Shown piece after piece: positions 40,201 through 50,200 of a stretch of 64,000 bases of DNA. The DNA lies in NCBI RefSeq assembly GCF_025195085.2, contig NZ_JANAVY020000003.1:62001-126000 (forward strand), written 5' to 3'. The stretch comes from Vibrio intestinalis (GTDB lineage: Bacteria > Pseudomonadota > Gammaproteobacteria > Enterobacterales > Vibrionaceae). The notes beneath the pieces were generated by a model. The model was not told the DNA's origin. It saw only the letters and a list, made by a program, of their open reading frames with translations, and did no database searches. Each line of letters begins with the position of its first letter. The first letter of the stretch is position 1. The translations under genes and the position numbers were made by a program.

Positions 40201-40903
40201 TCGCTTGGTTTAGCTCAGCTAAAGTAGATTGCATCGCCTGAGTCGATAAGGTTAATGGCGCACCTGTTAAGTAGCCTCGTACATCCTTTAATAACGCACT
40301 TGGCGATGGCCAGATGTTTCTTACCGCACCCGCTAAATTGAGTGGTAAATGGTAAAAATTACGGCGCCAATAATCGGCCACGACTTGGGCCTTTAGATGG
40401 CTTTCATCCGTGACGAACTCGTTGTTAAAGCGACTGCCAGACTCAAAAGCATTTTGGGTAAGCATACGCTGACAAAAACCGTGAATGGTATAAACCGCGG
40501 CCTCATCCATTTGTCGCTCAGCTTGCAGCAAAATAGTGGCCGCCTGCGCATGATCGTCGATTTCTTCCAACAAAGGTTTGATGACAGGATCATCGCTCTG
40601 ACCACGAGCAAAAGCGATACGTGCGTCATGAATTCTTGCGCGAATACGATCTCTAAGCTCAGCAGTGGCCGCTTCGGTAAAGGTCACCACCAAGATTTGA
40701 TCAACCGTCAAAGGCGCTTGATGACGAGTATTTGGACTGCCATGACCCAAAAGCAAACGTAAATACAAACCCGCGATGGTAAAAGTTTTACCTGTACCGG
40801 CTGACGCTTCAATTAATCGAGCCCCATGCAGAGGAAAAGTCATTGTATTTAGAGCAGTAACAACTGACGAAGATGTCATATCAATCAGACCTTTATCGAA
40901 CAT
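37262..40903 (-). CDS. recB: RecB, exonuclease V beta subunit
   Basis: The 3'-5' helicase and sole nuclease of RecBCD. At 1213 residues it has Walker A (EASAGTGKTFTIAGLYLRLL, about 34-50), VAMIDEFQDTDPLQ, HKSKGLEYDLVFLPF, and the C-terminal RecB-family nuclease domain with active residues in FIDLVFEHQGKYYVLDWKSNHLG and the later QIYALALHRFL. The ATG at 40903 has GGAG five bases upstream; the ATG at 40879 is a reasonable alternative. Its stop overlaps recD. In E. coli ptrA lies between recC and recB; here there is no gene in that gap. Confidence 0.96.
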   Translation of the reverse strand: MFDKGLIDMTSSSVVTALNTMTFPLHGARLIEASAGTGKTFTIAGLYLRLLLGHGSPNTRHQAPLTVDQILVVTFTEAATAELRDRIRARIHDARIAFARGQSDDPVIKPLLEEIDDHAQAATILLQAERQMDEAAVYTIHGFCQRMLTQNAFESGSRFNNEFVTDESHLKAQVVADYWRRNFYHLPLNLAGAVRNIWPSPSALLKDVRGYLTGAPLTLSTQAMQSTLAELNQANLDTIDQLKQCWRDSQEDYLALISESDVNKRSYTKKSLPAWLESVNQWAAAPTVDYQFPDKLEKFAQNVLNEKTPKGQAPTHEVFEAIEAFLAQPVSLKAPMLAHAIEQCRAMLAAAKQQKQWLSFDDLLTNLSAAMDNDQDGLLAERIRQLYPVAMIDEFQDTDPLQYSIFSRIYLPHPECGLFMIGDPKQAIYGFRGADIFTYIKARNQVSSHFTLGTNWRSSADMVAAVNQVFDLPDSAFIYDQDIPFLPVDASPKADLRTWQLNGEVQPALTYWLQEAEEKPLPKGDYHHAMATACADKIHAILTASQQQQAVFTDAKGQKPIEAGDIAVLVRTGTEGRMVKQALAQQGIASVYLSNRDSVFVSTIAQDIQRLLQAALTPENDRALRASLASELFALDAGSLDALNNDETAWENAVNEFKEYRKLWIQRGVLPMLRAVMSKRHVAERLLEEENGERALTDLMHIGEQLQQASGELDSDHGLLRWLAQAISDAENGLGGSDDQIQRLESERNLVQIVTIHKSKGLEYDLVFLPFVMSYRQASEAKYYDAEQDQTILDITDDEEALKLADKERLAEDLRLIYVALTRAVYGCFIGAAPLRDGRSTKEPTGAHKSAMGYLLQNGQEGGIADLANAITKQTENLTCVVEVALPDTPETPYQASQEVTESLNARELQQEIDRNWRLTSYSGLVKQGSHGHDASSELLRLDVDSSDEHDEQQLEEPERSIFNFPRGARPGTFLHTLFEEVEFTLPATDPSNQAIIEELMESEQLEAEWLPVLQQLVDTVLATPLDGKQLVLNQKQPAQRLVELEFLLPIEVLNATALNRIVQRHDPLSAKAGDLGFHTVQGMLKGFIDLVFEHQGKYYVLDWKSNHLGDDVSDYHGEALNQAMAGHRYDLQYQIYALALHRFLRSRVANYDYQQHFGGVYYLFLRGMDGESGHGIFSAKPSLAMLDELDRLIDGQEIENRDNQQGQMELGL

Positions 40904-41150
40904 TTATCTCCAGACCAAATGTGATCCAGTATCAGATTTTTGCGTTTATATCTATTTAGCCGCGACGATTAGTAATCGAATGAGATCCCACTCACGGAAC
41001 GTCATTCAGTCAACCGCTAGTATGCGCGTCACGAGTTGAGCAAACGAAGAACGTTTGCAATCAACCAACCGAATAATGGTCCCTCTGACCAATGGCCGTA
41101 CAGCGAACGCCCTACACTAATAATGATTTTCTGGCGGCCAACCACTTTCC
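40904..41150. other. recC-recB gap without ptrA
   Basis: The 247-base interval between recC and recB holds no convincing gene. The enterobacterial pitrilysin gene ptrA, inserted here in E. coli, is missing. I see no clear promoter; recB may have its own. Confidence 0.6.
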
Positions 41151-44100
41151 TTACTTCTCACTATCCGCATCATGAATGTCTTGCGCCTGTAATCTTGGCG
41201 TTTGTAGCACCAACGCAGCCGTAGTGCGCACCTTCGCCGCTAACTCATCATTCCATTGTGGCCAAATGCGTGAGATATAGGCATCAGCCCCTTCAGCGGG
41301 TGGCATATTATTGAAGCCGCCATTAAAAGTCGTCTCCATTTTTTTCAGCGACTTTTCTTCATCATCCACCCATTGACCACGTGAAAAACCAGCTTCTACA
41401 CAAGCCAGAGACGTTCGAGGGAAATACGCTAATGGCTCCGTCATGCCACTAAAGAACAATCGAACCAGTTCTTTCAATATCGAATGGGCCTCTTCGCGGT
41501 CGGTAATGGCTGGATAAACCAGGTGAACAACGCCATCTTTACGGTCGTAACCAATCATATGGGTACGGTTAGCATGGCCCATTGCTGCCATAGACAAGTG
41601 ATCAATCCAAGCTGATAAATAGTCTTGCGCGCGAATTTTCCCGCTGCGGTATCTGACCAATCCAGATTGATAGTGGCCGGTTAACCACCCAGTGAGTGTT
41701 ACGCTATGACCATCTGCAATCTCTTCAAAGTGCAGCTTAACTTCGATATCATCTTGCGCAGCAGAGCAAACAAAATTGAGCTCTTTGACCAGCTCTTCGG
41801 CTTGCACTCGGTTGGTATCAAATTCGATTTCACCAAATGCACCTACCGGTAACTTACCCTGCGCGCGTTGCAGTTCGACAAACTGCTCCACCACTTGTTG
41901 TGGCGGGCTATCCGATTGCAATAGTTGCTCAAGTAAACCATCACGCATTTGATAGCTTTCTAACCCATCCAGCACGAACGGCTCATCGTCTTGCATAATA
42001 GGCAAAGGCGGTTCAAAGGTAACTTTAAGGCGACGGTTAAAGAAGTAACGCACTGGCAATCGCCAAAAGCGTTGCAGCTCGACTAAATCTAGCTCGATAG
42101 TTGATGCCGCATCTGTCAGGTAATTAGTCAATTGGCGATTAAACTCGCCACTCTTTTGCCCTTGTCGATTCGCCGCTGGCAGCCACTCTTTAGCGTAACT
42201 CGGTTGCTTTCCAACAAAAGCAGAAGTGCTAAATGGCACCATAGAATGAGAGTGGTGCATCGCCTCCAACAGTTGCTCGCCCGAGTCATCCACCGGTAGG
42301 TGTTGCTGCCCTTGTAAGCAGTAGTTTTGATGACAATATTCCATCAATTCAGATACCAATACCGAAGGGACTCGTTCAGTATTATCTTGGATTGAACGCC
42401 CTACATAACTGATGTAAAGGTTTTGCTGCGCCGACAAAATGGCTTCTAAGAATAGGTAGCGATCATCATCTCGACGAGAACGGTCACCCGGCCTTGCGCG
42501 GCCATTCATTAGGTCAAACCCTTCCGGTGGCATTGAACGCGGATAAACACCGTCGTTCATACCTAGCAAACAGACAGCGCGAAACGGAATCGAGCGCATC
42601 GGCATCAAGGTACAGAAGTTTACTTGCCCCGCAAGAAAGCGCTGACTGACACGTGTACCAGACAGTTTGTTCTGCAGATATTGGCTAATGATGCTTGGGG
42701 ATAAAGGCTGCTCAAACTGAGCATCAAACAATTGTTCTTTTAGCGCCTGCAACGTATCGCGAATCGATTTAAGCGCGACCTCACCTTCTAATTCAACGCT
42801 AAAGAAGTCATCCAGCAATAAAGTAAGCGTCTCGCGCCAGCTTTCAATCGTCTGAGTCTGAGATAATCGAGTGCGGTAATCACTAATGGTTTCAATAAAG
42901 TGAGCCAGCTTACCGGCTAGTTCCGCGCCCATCCCTTGTACTTCGTTGTATGGCGCGAGCGTTTGTGTTTGACCATCAAACAGCCCTGCAGATTGCGGCA
43001 TCGCGTAACCAAGCAGCATACGCTCAATACCAAATTGCCATGTATTTTGCTCACTCGCTGGTAGGCCGAATTCAGTACTCGTGGTTGGGTTAAGTCCCCA
43101 GCGAATGCCAGCCTCTTCCACCCATAATTTCGCTTGGATAAATTCATCTTCATTGAGACCAAAGCGAGCTAAGATCGCCGGAGTTTCAAGCAGCTCTAAC
43201 AGCTCGGATGCTAAGCAGCGCGTATTGGCAATGTTCACCAACTGCATAAAGGCCGCCAAGATTGGGCTTTCTTGATCTGCGGTTCGGTCAGAAATGGAGT
43301 ATGGGATATAACGCTCACCGGGCGCGTTACCAAATACCGCCTGAATCGCTGGGCTGTAGGCGTTGATGTCGGCCACCATAACAATAATATCTCGTGGCTT
43401 TAGAGTTGGGTCAGCGTCGAACATTGCTAATAACTGATCGTGCAGTACTTCAACTTCACGCATTGGGCTATGGCAAGCGTGCAAGGTCAGGGATTTATCA
43501 TCGGCAGCAACAGCACGTTTGTGCTGACTATCAAGCAACTTCTTGTCATCTTGATGCTCTTCTAAATTGAGGATATCCGCTTGCAGTTGATGCAATAAAC
43601 TATCGCGCTCAACCTCGACAAAAGCCTCGATCTCATGGGATTCGAGTTGCGATAATAAATACATATTATCTCGACCAAGTTTGCCCATTGAGGCCAACAA
43701 ACTGTTCCCCACTACATCAGTATGCAGCTCGCCTTCAAGGTTCTCTTCAACAGAGCCTTTAAGTTGTTCACTTTCACCTTCTAGCTCTGAGTGGTCATCA
43801 CGCCACACCAAATGCTGGCGGTGCTTTGCGGCCAACTTGGCGAGGTACTTTCTATCTCGCACTTCCCCCCAATAATAACGACATGGGTTAGTAAACATTA
43901 GGTGGACATCGATGTGCTCACCGATAGCCTTGAGGGCATCCATATAACGTGGCGGAAGAGACGAAATACCAAACACAAATAAGCGCTTTGGCAGATTTTC
44001 AAACGTGCCTTGAAAGTTCTCTAGCGCTTCAATGAAGTGTTCATAGAGGTTGGCACGATGGTAAGGAGATTGGCCTAGAGCCAAGGTGTGATCGTACAGC

Positions 44101-44612
44101 GCTTGCCATAAAATGGGCTGCCAAGGGTGCTCTTGTTCTATTTCTGCAACGGTTTGTCCTGCTTCCCAACTGGCAATCCACTCAGGTCGATAAACAAGAT
44201 AACCATCGAAGATATCGGCAATCTTTTCTGCCAATTGGTATAACTTAGAGCTGTCAGCATCGTCTTCTAGATAACGCTGTAGCGGAGTAAATTCCGCTTG
44301 AGGAAGCAGTGCTGGCAAGATGTCCATCAGCTTCCAAGTCATGGCTTCTTTATTAAAAGCACTGCGCTGTGGAACATCGGGCAGCACTTGAGTAAACATG
44401 TTCCATATGAAGGTTGCAGGAAGTGGAAACTCTAGGTTTGCAGCAACGCCAAACTCTTTCGCGAGAGCCATTTTTAGCCACTGAGACATGCCCGGGCTTT
44501 GCACCAAAATTTGTTCTTTTTCAAACGGGTTACTTAATGGATCGATACGAACTAACTCGACCAGTAACGATTTCAGCACATCGACTTGGTTTGAATGATA
44601 AACAGTGAACAC
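41151..44612 (-). CDS. recC: RecC, exonuclease V gamma subunit
   Basis: RecC holds RecB and RecD together and recognises Chi on the 3' strand as DNA passes through it. The 1153-residue protein has the defective helicase-like fold with no Walker A. Typical features are the start MFTVYHSNQVDVLKSLLVELV, LVQSPGMSQWLKMALAKEFGVAANLEFPLPATFIW, and SLPPRYMDALKAIGEHIDVHLMFTNPC. The C-terminal domain is the dead-nuclease part. It is followed by recB and recD on the same strand. Confidence 0.95.
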   Translation of the reverse strand: MFTVYHSNQVDVLKSLLVELVRIDPLSNPFEKEQILVQSPGMSQWLKMALAKEFGVAANLEFPLPATFIWNMFTQVLPDVPQRSAFNKEAMTWKLMDILPALLPQAEFTPLQRYLEDDADSSKLYQLAEKIADIFDGYLVYRPEWIASWEAGQTVAEIEQEHPWQPILWQALYDHTLALGQSPYHRANLYEHFIEALENFQGTFENLPKRLFVFGISSLPPRYMDALKAIGEHIDVHLMFTNPCRYYWGEVRDRKYLAKLAAKHRQHLVWRDDHSELEGESEQLKGSVEENLEGELHTDVVGNSLLASMGKLGRDNMYLLSQLESHEIEAFVEVERDSLLHQLQADILNLEEHQDDKKLLDSQHKRAVAADDKSLTLHACHSPMREVEVLHDQLLAMFDADPTLKPRDIIVMVADINAYSPAIQAVFGNAPGERYIPYSISDRTADQESPILAAFMQLVNIANTRCLASELLELLETPAILARFGLNEDEFIQAKLWVEEAGIRWGLNPTTSTEFGLPASEQNTWQFGIERMLLGYAMPQSAGLFDGQTQTLAPYNEVQGMGAELAGKLAHFIETISDYRTRLSQTQTIESWRETLTLLLDDFFSVELEGEVALKSIRDTLQALKEQLFDAQFEQPLSPSIISQYLQNKLSGTRVSQRFLAGQVNFCTLMPMRSIPFRAVCLLGMNDGVYPRSMPPEGFDLMNGRARPGDRSRRDDDRYLFLEAILSAQQNLYISYVGRSIQDNTERVPSVLVSELMEYCHQNYCLQGQQHLPVDDSGEQLLEAMHHSHSMVPFSTSAFVGKQPSYAKEWLPAANRQGQKSGEFNRQLTNYLTDAASTIELDLVELQRFWRLPVRYFFNRRLKVTFEPPLPIMQDDEPFVLDGLESYQMRDGLLEQLLQSDSPPQQVVEQFVELQRAQGKLPVGAFGEIEFDTNRVQAEELVKELNFVCSAAQDDIEVKLHFEEIADGHSVTLTGWLTGHYQSGLVRYRSGKIRAQDYLSAWIDHLSMAAMGHANRTHMIGYDRKDGVVHLVYPAITDREEAHSILKELVRLFFSGMTEPLAYFPRTSLACVEAGFSRGQWVDDEEKSLKKMETTFNGGFNNMPPAEGADAYISRIWPQWNDELAAKVRTTAALVLQTPRLQAQDIHDADSEK

Positions 44613-44677
44613 CGGGCAGATCCTATACTCGCGATAATGAAAGCGAGATTAGCATAACTGCCCGTCGGAGTTTATCT

Positions 44678-45670
44678 TTAGCCGTCGCTTTTGCAGCAAC
44701 TGACGCTTCTTTGTACGAGTGTGTTAAGCGGTTTATAAAAGTGCCAGTAACGTAATGAAACATACCCTACCACCAAGCTGGCAATCACCAATTCAAACAG
44801 AGCTAAACCATGCACTTGCTGCACATAATGTGAGGGCATTTGCACAGACTCCAACCACGCACTTAATTTAAACAGCGCGGTTGCTCCTATCACCATAGGG
44901 AAGGTGAAAGCCGCATAACCCGCACTAAACGGCAAACGAAGCAGCTTAGCGAATGCTAGGTATGTCACCATGGTCATCAATACCGCAATACCAAATAGCA
45001 AAGCGACAATCACAGGTGAAGGTTCAGCAGCTATCGATAGGTAACCCGCTAACGATAGGCTTGCTGGCGCGGCCATAATCGCAAAGGTTGGTTTCGCTGC
45101 ATCAGGAATTTCATGGCTAAACACCAAGCGATACATCATCATCGGTAGCATCACTGCATACGCGGCAAGGCCAAACACTATCGTCGCTTGCGCCACAATT
45201 TCTAAACTCGGGTTACCTGAAAACGACACATCAGCAACGACTATGCCTACCGGAGGTACAAACCAACTTGGCAGTAAGTGATGAAGTTCAAAGCCTTGCG
45301 CGCGGTGGTAGACAAAACTAGCAAGAAACACGACATGCAGCGCCACCGCGAATAGCCACAAGCCATCGCCCAGCACACTGTTCCAATGGCCTAGGGCATT
45401 TGACACAATCATAGTGCCCATAGCGAAAGTTGGAACCACACTACCCACGACTGGGTGCGCAAGATCTTCGGCAAGCAAATGACGATGAAACAAAAATTTC
45501 ACCGCTAAGATAACCAACAGTACACTCGCAATGATCGCAGCGATAGTTTGACCATAGCCATGCAAAGGGAGAGCGTTTTCCCAGCTCCAACCTAAGCTAG
45601 CAATACCTAATGCAAGGCCAGCCATTGGGGTCGGTGCACCCATTACTTTCGCTTTTGCTGTTTTAATCAT
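44678..45670 (-). CDS. TDT-family transporter (TehA/SLAC1 fold)
   Basis: A 330-residue polytopic membrane protein of the tellurite-resistance/dicarboxylate (TDT) family, with about ten hydrophobic helices (for example IAAIIASVLLVILAVKFLF and LFAVALHVVFLASFVYH). Motifs include PTPMAGLALGIASLGW and HHLLPSWFVPPVGIVVADVS. TehA and SLAC1 are anion channels; fungal SSU1 exports sulfite; MAE1 carries malate. The ATG at 45670 has GGAG nine bases upstream. It is divergent from a LysR-type gene, probably its regulator. I cannot choose a substrate. Confidence 0.82.
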   Translation of the reverse strand: MIKTAKAKVMGAPTPMAGLALGIASLGWSWENALPLHGYGQTIAAIIASVLLVILAVKFLFHRHLLAEDLAHPVVGSVVPTFAMGTMIVSNALGHWNSVLGDGLWLFAVALHVVFLASFVYHRAQGFELHHLLPSWFVPPVGIVVADVSFSGNPSLEIVAQATIVFGLAAYAVMLPMMMYRLVFSHEIPDAAKPTFAIMAAPASLSLAGYLSIAAEPSPVIVALLFGIAVLMTMVTYLAFAKLLRLPFSAGYAAFTFPMVIGATALFKLSAWLESVQMPSHYVQQVHGLALFELVIASLVVGYVSLRYWHFYKPLNTLVQRSVSCCKSDG

Positions 45671-45790
45671 CTTGCGATACTCCAATGCTCACGTCTCAAT
45701 ACCGCAAGTTTACGCTTGCACAATGTTTAGTTATATCTAATTATTTAGAACACTCGTTCAGACAAACTAAACATAAATGGTAGCCACAGT

Positions 45791-46693
45791 ATGGCTTTGC
45801 ACATCTCACTGAAACAGCTCAAAGTTTTTGCCACTATCAATCAGTTCGACACCTTAACCGAAGCCGCTAACGCATTGTGTTTATCCAAAGCAGCGGTCAG
45901 TATGGCACTCTCTGAGCTTGAAAAGCAGCTAGGCCACTCATTATTTGATCGAGTTAATAAAAGGCTGATTCTCAATCAAGAAGGGCAAAAGCTATTACCA
46001 ATGGCTGATGAGCTACTTCATCGCGCTCAAGATATTGAGCTGTTATTTGAAGATGACCAGACATTAACAGGAAAACTTCGCATTGGCGCGAGTGATACCA
46101 TAGGCAACCAAGTTGCCCCCTACATGCTTAGCCAGTTTCGCACTCAAACTGGTCACCAAGCACAGAGTTTATTCATCTCTAACTCTGCACTGATTTGCCA
46201 AAAACTGGTCGATTATGAACTCGACTTAGCGCTCATAGAAGGGAAAACTTTACACCCTGAGCTGATTTCAACCCAGTTCAGCGAAGATGAAATGTGCGTA
46301 ATTTGCAGCGCTGACTCCCCTTTGGTTAATCAAACCAATGTGGCGCTGAGCGATCTTGAAAACAGCAACTGGATTTTACGTGAGGCTGGCTCTGGCTCAC
46401 GTGAGTTTTTCTTACGCGCCGTCGCTCCCCGCATTGAACACTGGCAAGAAGCGTTTCAACTCAATACCACTGAAGCCATTATCAATTGTGTCTCTGCTGG
46501 GCTTGGCCTAGCTTGCCTATCACAATTGGCGGCACAACCGGCGATTAAAGATGGCCGAGTAAAAGTGCTGCCACTACCGCTGGATATGAAGCGACGCTTT
46601 TGGCTGTTAGTACATAAAGAGAAATACCAAACCCCGTTGCTCAAACACTTTATTGAGTTTTGCCATCAATGGGATAGCGATAACCCGCGATAA
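45791..46693 (+). CDS. LysR-type transcriptional regulator
   Basis: A 300-residue LTTR with an N-terminal winged helix (about 5-65: LKQLKVFATINQFDTLTEAANALCLSKAAVSMALSELE) and a two-lobed effector domain (from about residue 90: GKLRIGASDTIGN, and ending at about 295). The recognition-helix and SDTIGN segment resemble the CysB/YeiE-like group, several of which bind sulfur or sulfite-type anions. It is divergent from the TDT transporter with a 120-base shared region, the usual layout for LTTR control of a neighbour. No strong ribosome binding site is visible upstream of the ATG. Confidence 0.85.
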   Translation: MALHISLKQLKVFATINQFDTLTEAANALCLSKAAVSMALSELEKQLGHSLFDRVNKRLILNQEGQKLLPMADELLHRAQDIELLFEDDQTLTGKLRIGASDTIGNQVAPYMLSQFRTQTGHQAQSLFISNSALICQKLVDYELDLALIEGKTLHPELISTQFSEDEMCVICSADSPLVNQTNVALSDLENSNWILREAGSGSREFFLRAVAPRIEHWQEAFQLNTTEAIINCVSAGLGLACLSQLAAQPAIKDGRVKVLPLPLDMKRRFWLLVHKEKYQTPLLKHFIEFCHQWDSDNPR

Positions 46694-46771
46694 ACCCGAC
46701 CAAAGGTGGACTACTTACTCGCCACTCAGGTCGCAGAAATCAAGCTCCGCCTAGACTTAATTGGTTAAAAA

Positions 46772-46787
46772 CTGTATAAACACCCAG
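46772..46787 (+). promoter_or_regulatory. LexA box of yebG
   Basis: CTGTATAAACACCCAG matches CTGT-N8-ACAG with one mismatch (CCAG). It lies 27 bases before yebG, which in E. coli is a known LexA-regulated gene. Confidence 0.78.
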
Positions 46788-46814
46788 TAATTAATCTTAG
46801 CTAGAGGAATAACC

Positions 46815-47111
46815 ATGGCTGTAATCGTTAAGTACGTGGTCGAACGCAACGGAGAAGAGAAAATGACTTTTACCTCTAAAGCGGAAGCTGACGCTTATGA
46901 CAAAATGCTAGATATGGCAGACGAGCTTTTCGCACTACTAGGTAAAAGTGAAATGATCGAAGATGAAGCTAAGCAAGAAGACTTAGCGATGTTCTTAGCT
47001 CAAAACAAAGAAGAAGTGCTTTACGCACTAGGTGCAAAACGCAAACCTGCACCAAAGAAAGCAAAGAAAGTTGCCGCGGTTGAAGACGCGCCACAAGAAG
47101 ACGCAGCGTAA
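46815..47111 (+). CDS. yebG: YebG, SOS-induced DNA-damage protein
   Basis: A 98-residue cytoplasmic protein of the YebG family, induced by DNA damage; its biochemical role remains uncertain. MAVIVKYVVERNGEEKMTFTSKAEADAYDKMLDMADEL is the family core. The tail is rich in lysine, proline and alanine, and is disordered. AGAGGAATAACC precedes the ATG, and a LexA box lies upstream. Monocistronic, with a bidirectional terminator. Confidence 0.92.
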   Translation: MAVIVKYVVERNGEEKMTFTSKAEADAYDKMLDMADELFALLGKSEMIEDEAKQEDLAMFLAQNKEEVLYALGAKRKPAPKKAKKVAAVEDAPQEDAA

Positions 47112-47135
47112 CCCGCCTAGCTTCTCACCGAGAAT

Positions 47136-47166
47136 AAAAAAACCGAGGCCATAGCCTCGGTTTTTA
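47136..47166. terminator. Bidirectional terminator, yebG / RND permease
   Basis: AAAAACCGAGGC and GCCTCGGTTTTT with a 4-base loop, between two convergent genes. Confidence 0.9.
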
Positions 47167-47208
47167 TTTATCTCAATCTTAGTTATCTCAACCTTAGAGA
47201 AGTAAGCT

Positions 47209-50200
47209 TTAGTTCAACTCACCGTGAGAAGTTCGCCCTTTGTTGTCATGGCTTAGTTCGCGGTTAAGCTCAGCTTCCACATGACCCGGCGCCTGAGTGC
47301 TTGCCGAAATCAATCGGTACATTGCAGGAATAACAAACAGGGTAATCAAGGTGGCAAAGCCCATACCAAAGAAGATAACCGTACCTACTGCCACACGACT
47401 TTCATAACCCGCACCGCTCGATAGAATCAGCGGAATCGCGCCAGCCAAAGTGGTAAAGGCCGTCATCAAGATTGGACGAAGACGACGCGCAGAGGCATCA
47501 ACAATCGCTTTTTCAAACTCTAAACCACGGTCACGTAACTGGTTAGCAAACTCTACAATCAAGATACCGTTTTTGGTTACCATACCGATCAACATGATCA
47601 TGCCGATTTGGCTGTAGATATTGAAACCTTGGTCCATGACAAATAAGCCAAGGAAGCCACCAAAGATCCCCATGGGTACAGTGAACATCACCACGAGTGG
47701 GTTAATGAAGCTTTCAAACTGAGCCGCCAACACTAGGTAAGCCACCAGCAGCGCTAAACCAAACACCACCATTACGCTCGATTGGTTCTCTTTGTAATCT
47801 TTCGATTCGCCAGAGTAGCTGACCGAAATATCACCCGGTAGACGTTCAATCGCTTGTTGGTCTAAGTAATCCAATGCTTCACCTAAAGTGTAACCATCTG
47901 ACAAGTTAGCCGTGATGGTGACCGCTTTTTGCTTGTTGTAGTGAGACAGACGAATCGAGGCTGCTACTTCTTCAATTTTGGTTACCGCATCTAAGGTTAC
48001 CAGCTCACCAGACGCTGTACGCATGTAGATTTGGCTAAGATCAGACGCATTGTTGAAGCTGTTTTCATCGCCGCGTAGATACACGTCGTACTCTTCACCA
48101 CGCTCAACAAAGGTTGTTTCACTCTTACCGCCAAGCATAATTTCAAGCGTATCAGAAATATCCGCCACGCTAATGCCTAACTCAGCCGCGCGCTGTTTGT
48201 CTACGGTAACCAATAATTCAGGGGTACGCTCAGAGTAGTTAATGTCCGCGCCTTCCATGTATGGCGATTGCTCAGCAAGAAGCTCTAACTCTTCTGCCCA
48301 ATGCTTAAGCTCTTGGTAATCTGAACCACCTAATACAAACTGAACTGGCTCACTTGAACCGCCTCTAAAGCCCGGCATGAATGGGAATACTTTCACATCC
48401 GCCATACCACTTAATGCTTTACGAACTTGGCCTAGCGCCTGCTGCGCGGTGACATCGCGATCGTTCCAATCTTCTAAAATCATGATCACGAAGCCCGTTT
48501 GGTCTCCAGCCATACCGCCAAAAGCAGGCGACTGAATACTGAACGATTTCAAGAAGCCTTGACCCAATAACGGCATAAGGCGATCTTCAACAATCTCCAT
48601 GTTTGCCGACATACGGTTGTAACTGGTTGCATCCGCACCACGTACAAACGCAAAGATCACGCCGCGGTCTTCGCTTGGTGTCAGCTGCGCTGGCACTTGT
48701 TGCATCAAACCGTAACTACCACCCAAACAAGCCATGATCACCAAAGGTGCTGCCCATTTTAGGTTTAGCGCCATTTGTAGCACTTTACGGTAGCCCCCCT
48801 CTAAACGAGAGAACAGACGGTCAACCATCAGGTTAAAGCGACTCGGTTTCACGTTCGCTTTTAAAATTTTACTGCCAAGAACAGGCGTCAATGTTAGGGC
48901 TATCAGTGAAGAGAAGATCACTGACATTGCCAGCAGTACCGAGAACTCAGTAAACAGCAGACCTACCATGCCATCCATAAAGGAGATAGGCAGGAACACC
49001 ATTACCAACACAAGCGTCGTCGCGATAACAGCAAAGCCTACTTCGCGCGTTCCTTTATAAGCCGCTAGCAATGGTTTTTCACCACGTTCAATATGGTGGA
49101 AGATGTTTTCCACCACCACGATCGCATCATCCACAACCAAGCCGATAGACAAAATCAATGCCATCAGCGTGATAAGGTTGATTGAAAAGCCAAAGTAGTA
49201 AGCAGCAATAAACGATGAAATTAGCGAAACAGGTACGGTTACCGCAGGAATCAGTGTCGCACGCGCCTGACCAATGAACACATACAAGACTAAGATTACC
49301 AAGCCACCAGTGATAAACAGCGTGCTGTACACTTCTGAAATCGAGCGTTCAATGAACACGGTTGAATCATAATCTACCGCTAAGCGAGTACCATCAGGCA
49401 AGAACTGCTGAACCTTCTCAACTTCCGCATGCACAAGCTGAGCAACTTCAAGCGGGTTCGCATCAGACTGCGGAACAATGCCTAAACTAACGTTAACCAC
49501 ACCATCACTTTTGAAGGTCGAGTTTTCGTTTTCCGCGCCAATGTAAACTTCAGCCACTTCTTTTAAGTAAACCGGTGTATTGTCGCTTGCGCGCTTAACC
49601 ACTAGGTACTCAAAATCTTGCGCTTGTTGGTAAGTACGCGCCGTTCTCACTGACATCACGATCTGATCGTTACGGACTTCACCACCTGGGCTTTCCAAGT
49701 TTTCATTACGTAAAGCTGTGGTGATGTCAGAAGTCGTCACGCCGCGCCCTGCCATTAGCTCAGGTTTTAGCTTCACGTACATAACTTTGTACAGACCACC
49801 GGAGATATCAACCGAGCTAACCCCCGTTAATAAGCTGAAACGGTCCATCAGCACGCGTTCAACGTAGTCTGTTAACTGAGTGCGATCCATCTCTGACGAG
49901 CTTAAGTTGATGTATAACGAGGCTTCACCTGAGCCATTATTTTTATACACCACAGGATCGTCCGCTTCATCAGGCAATGAGCGCTGCGCACGAGCGACTG
50001 CATCACGAACATCACTAACACCTGTGTTGAGGTCATAACCCAACTCAAAAGTAATCGTGATGCGCGACATACTGTTTCGCGTAGTGGAAGAGATTTCATC
50101 AATACCACTGATACCGGACAACTGGTCTTCAAGTACTGAGGTTATCTGGCTTTCAATGATGGTAGCGGATGCCCCTTCATAGCGAGTACTGATTGAGACA

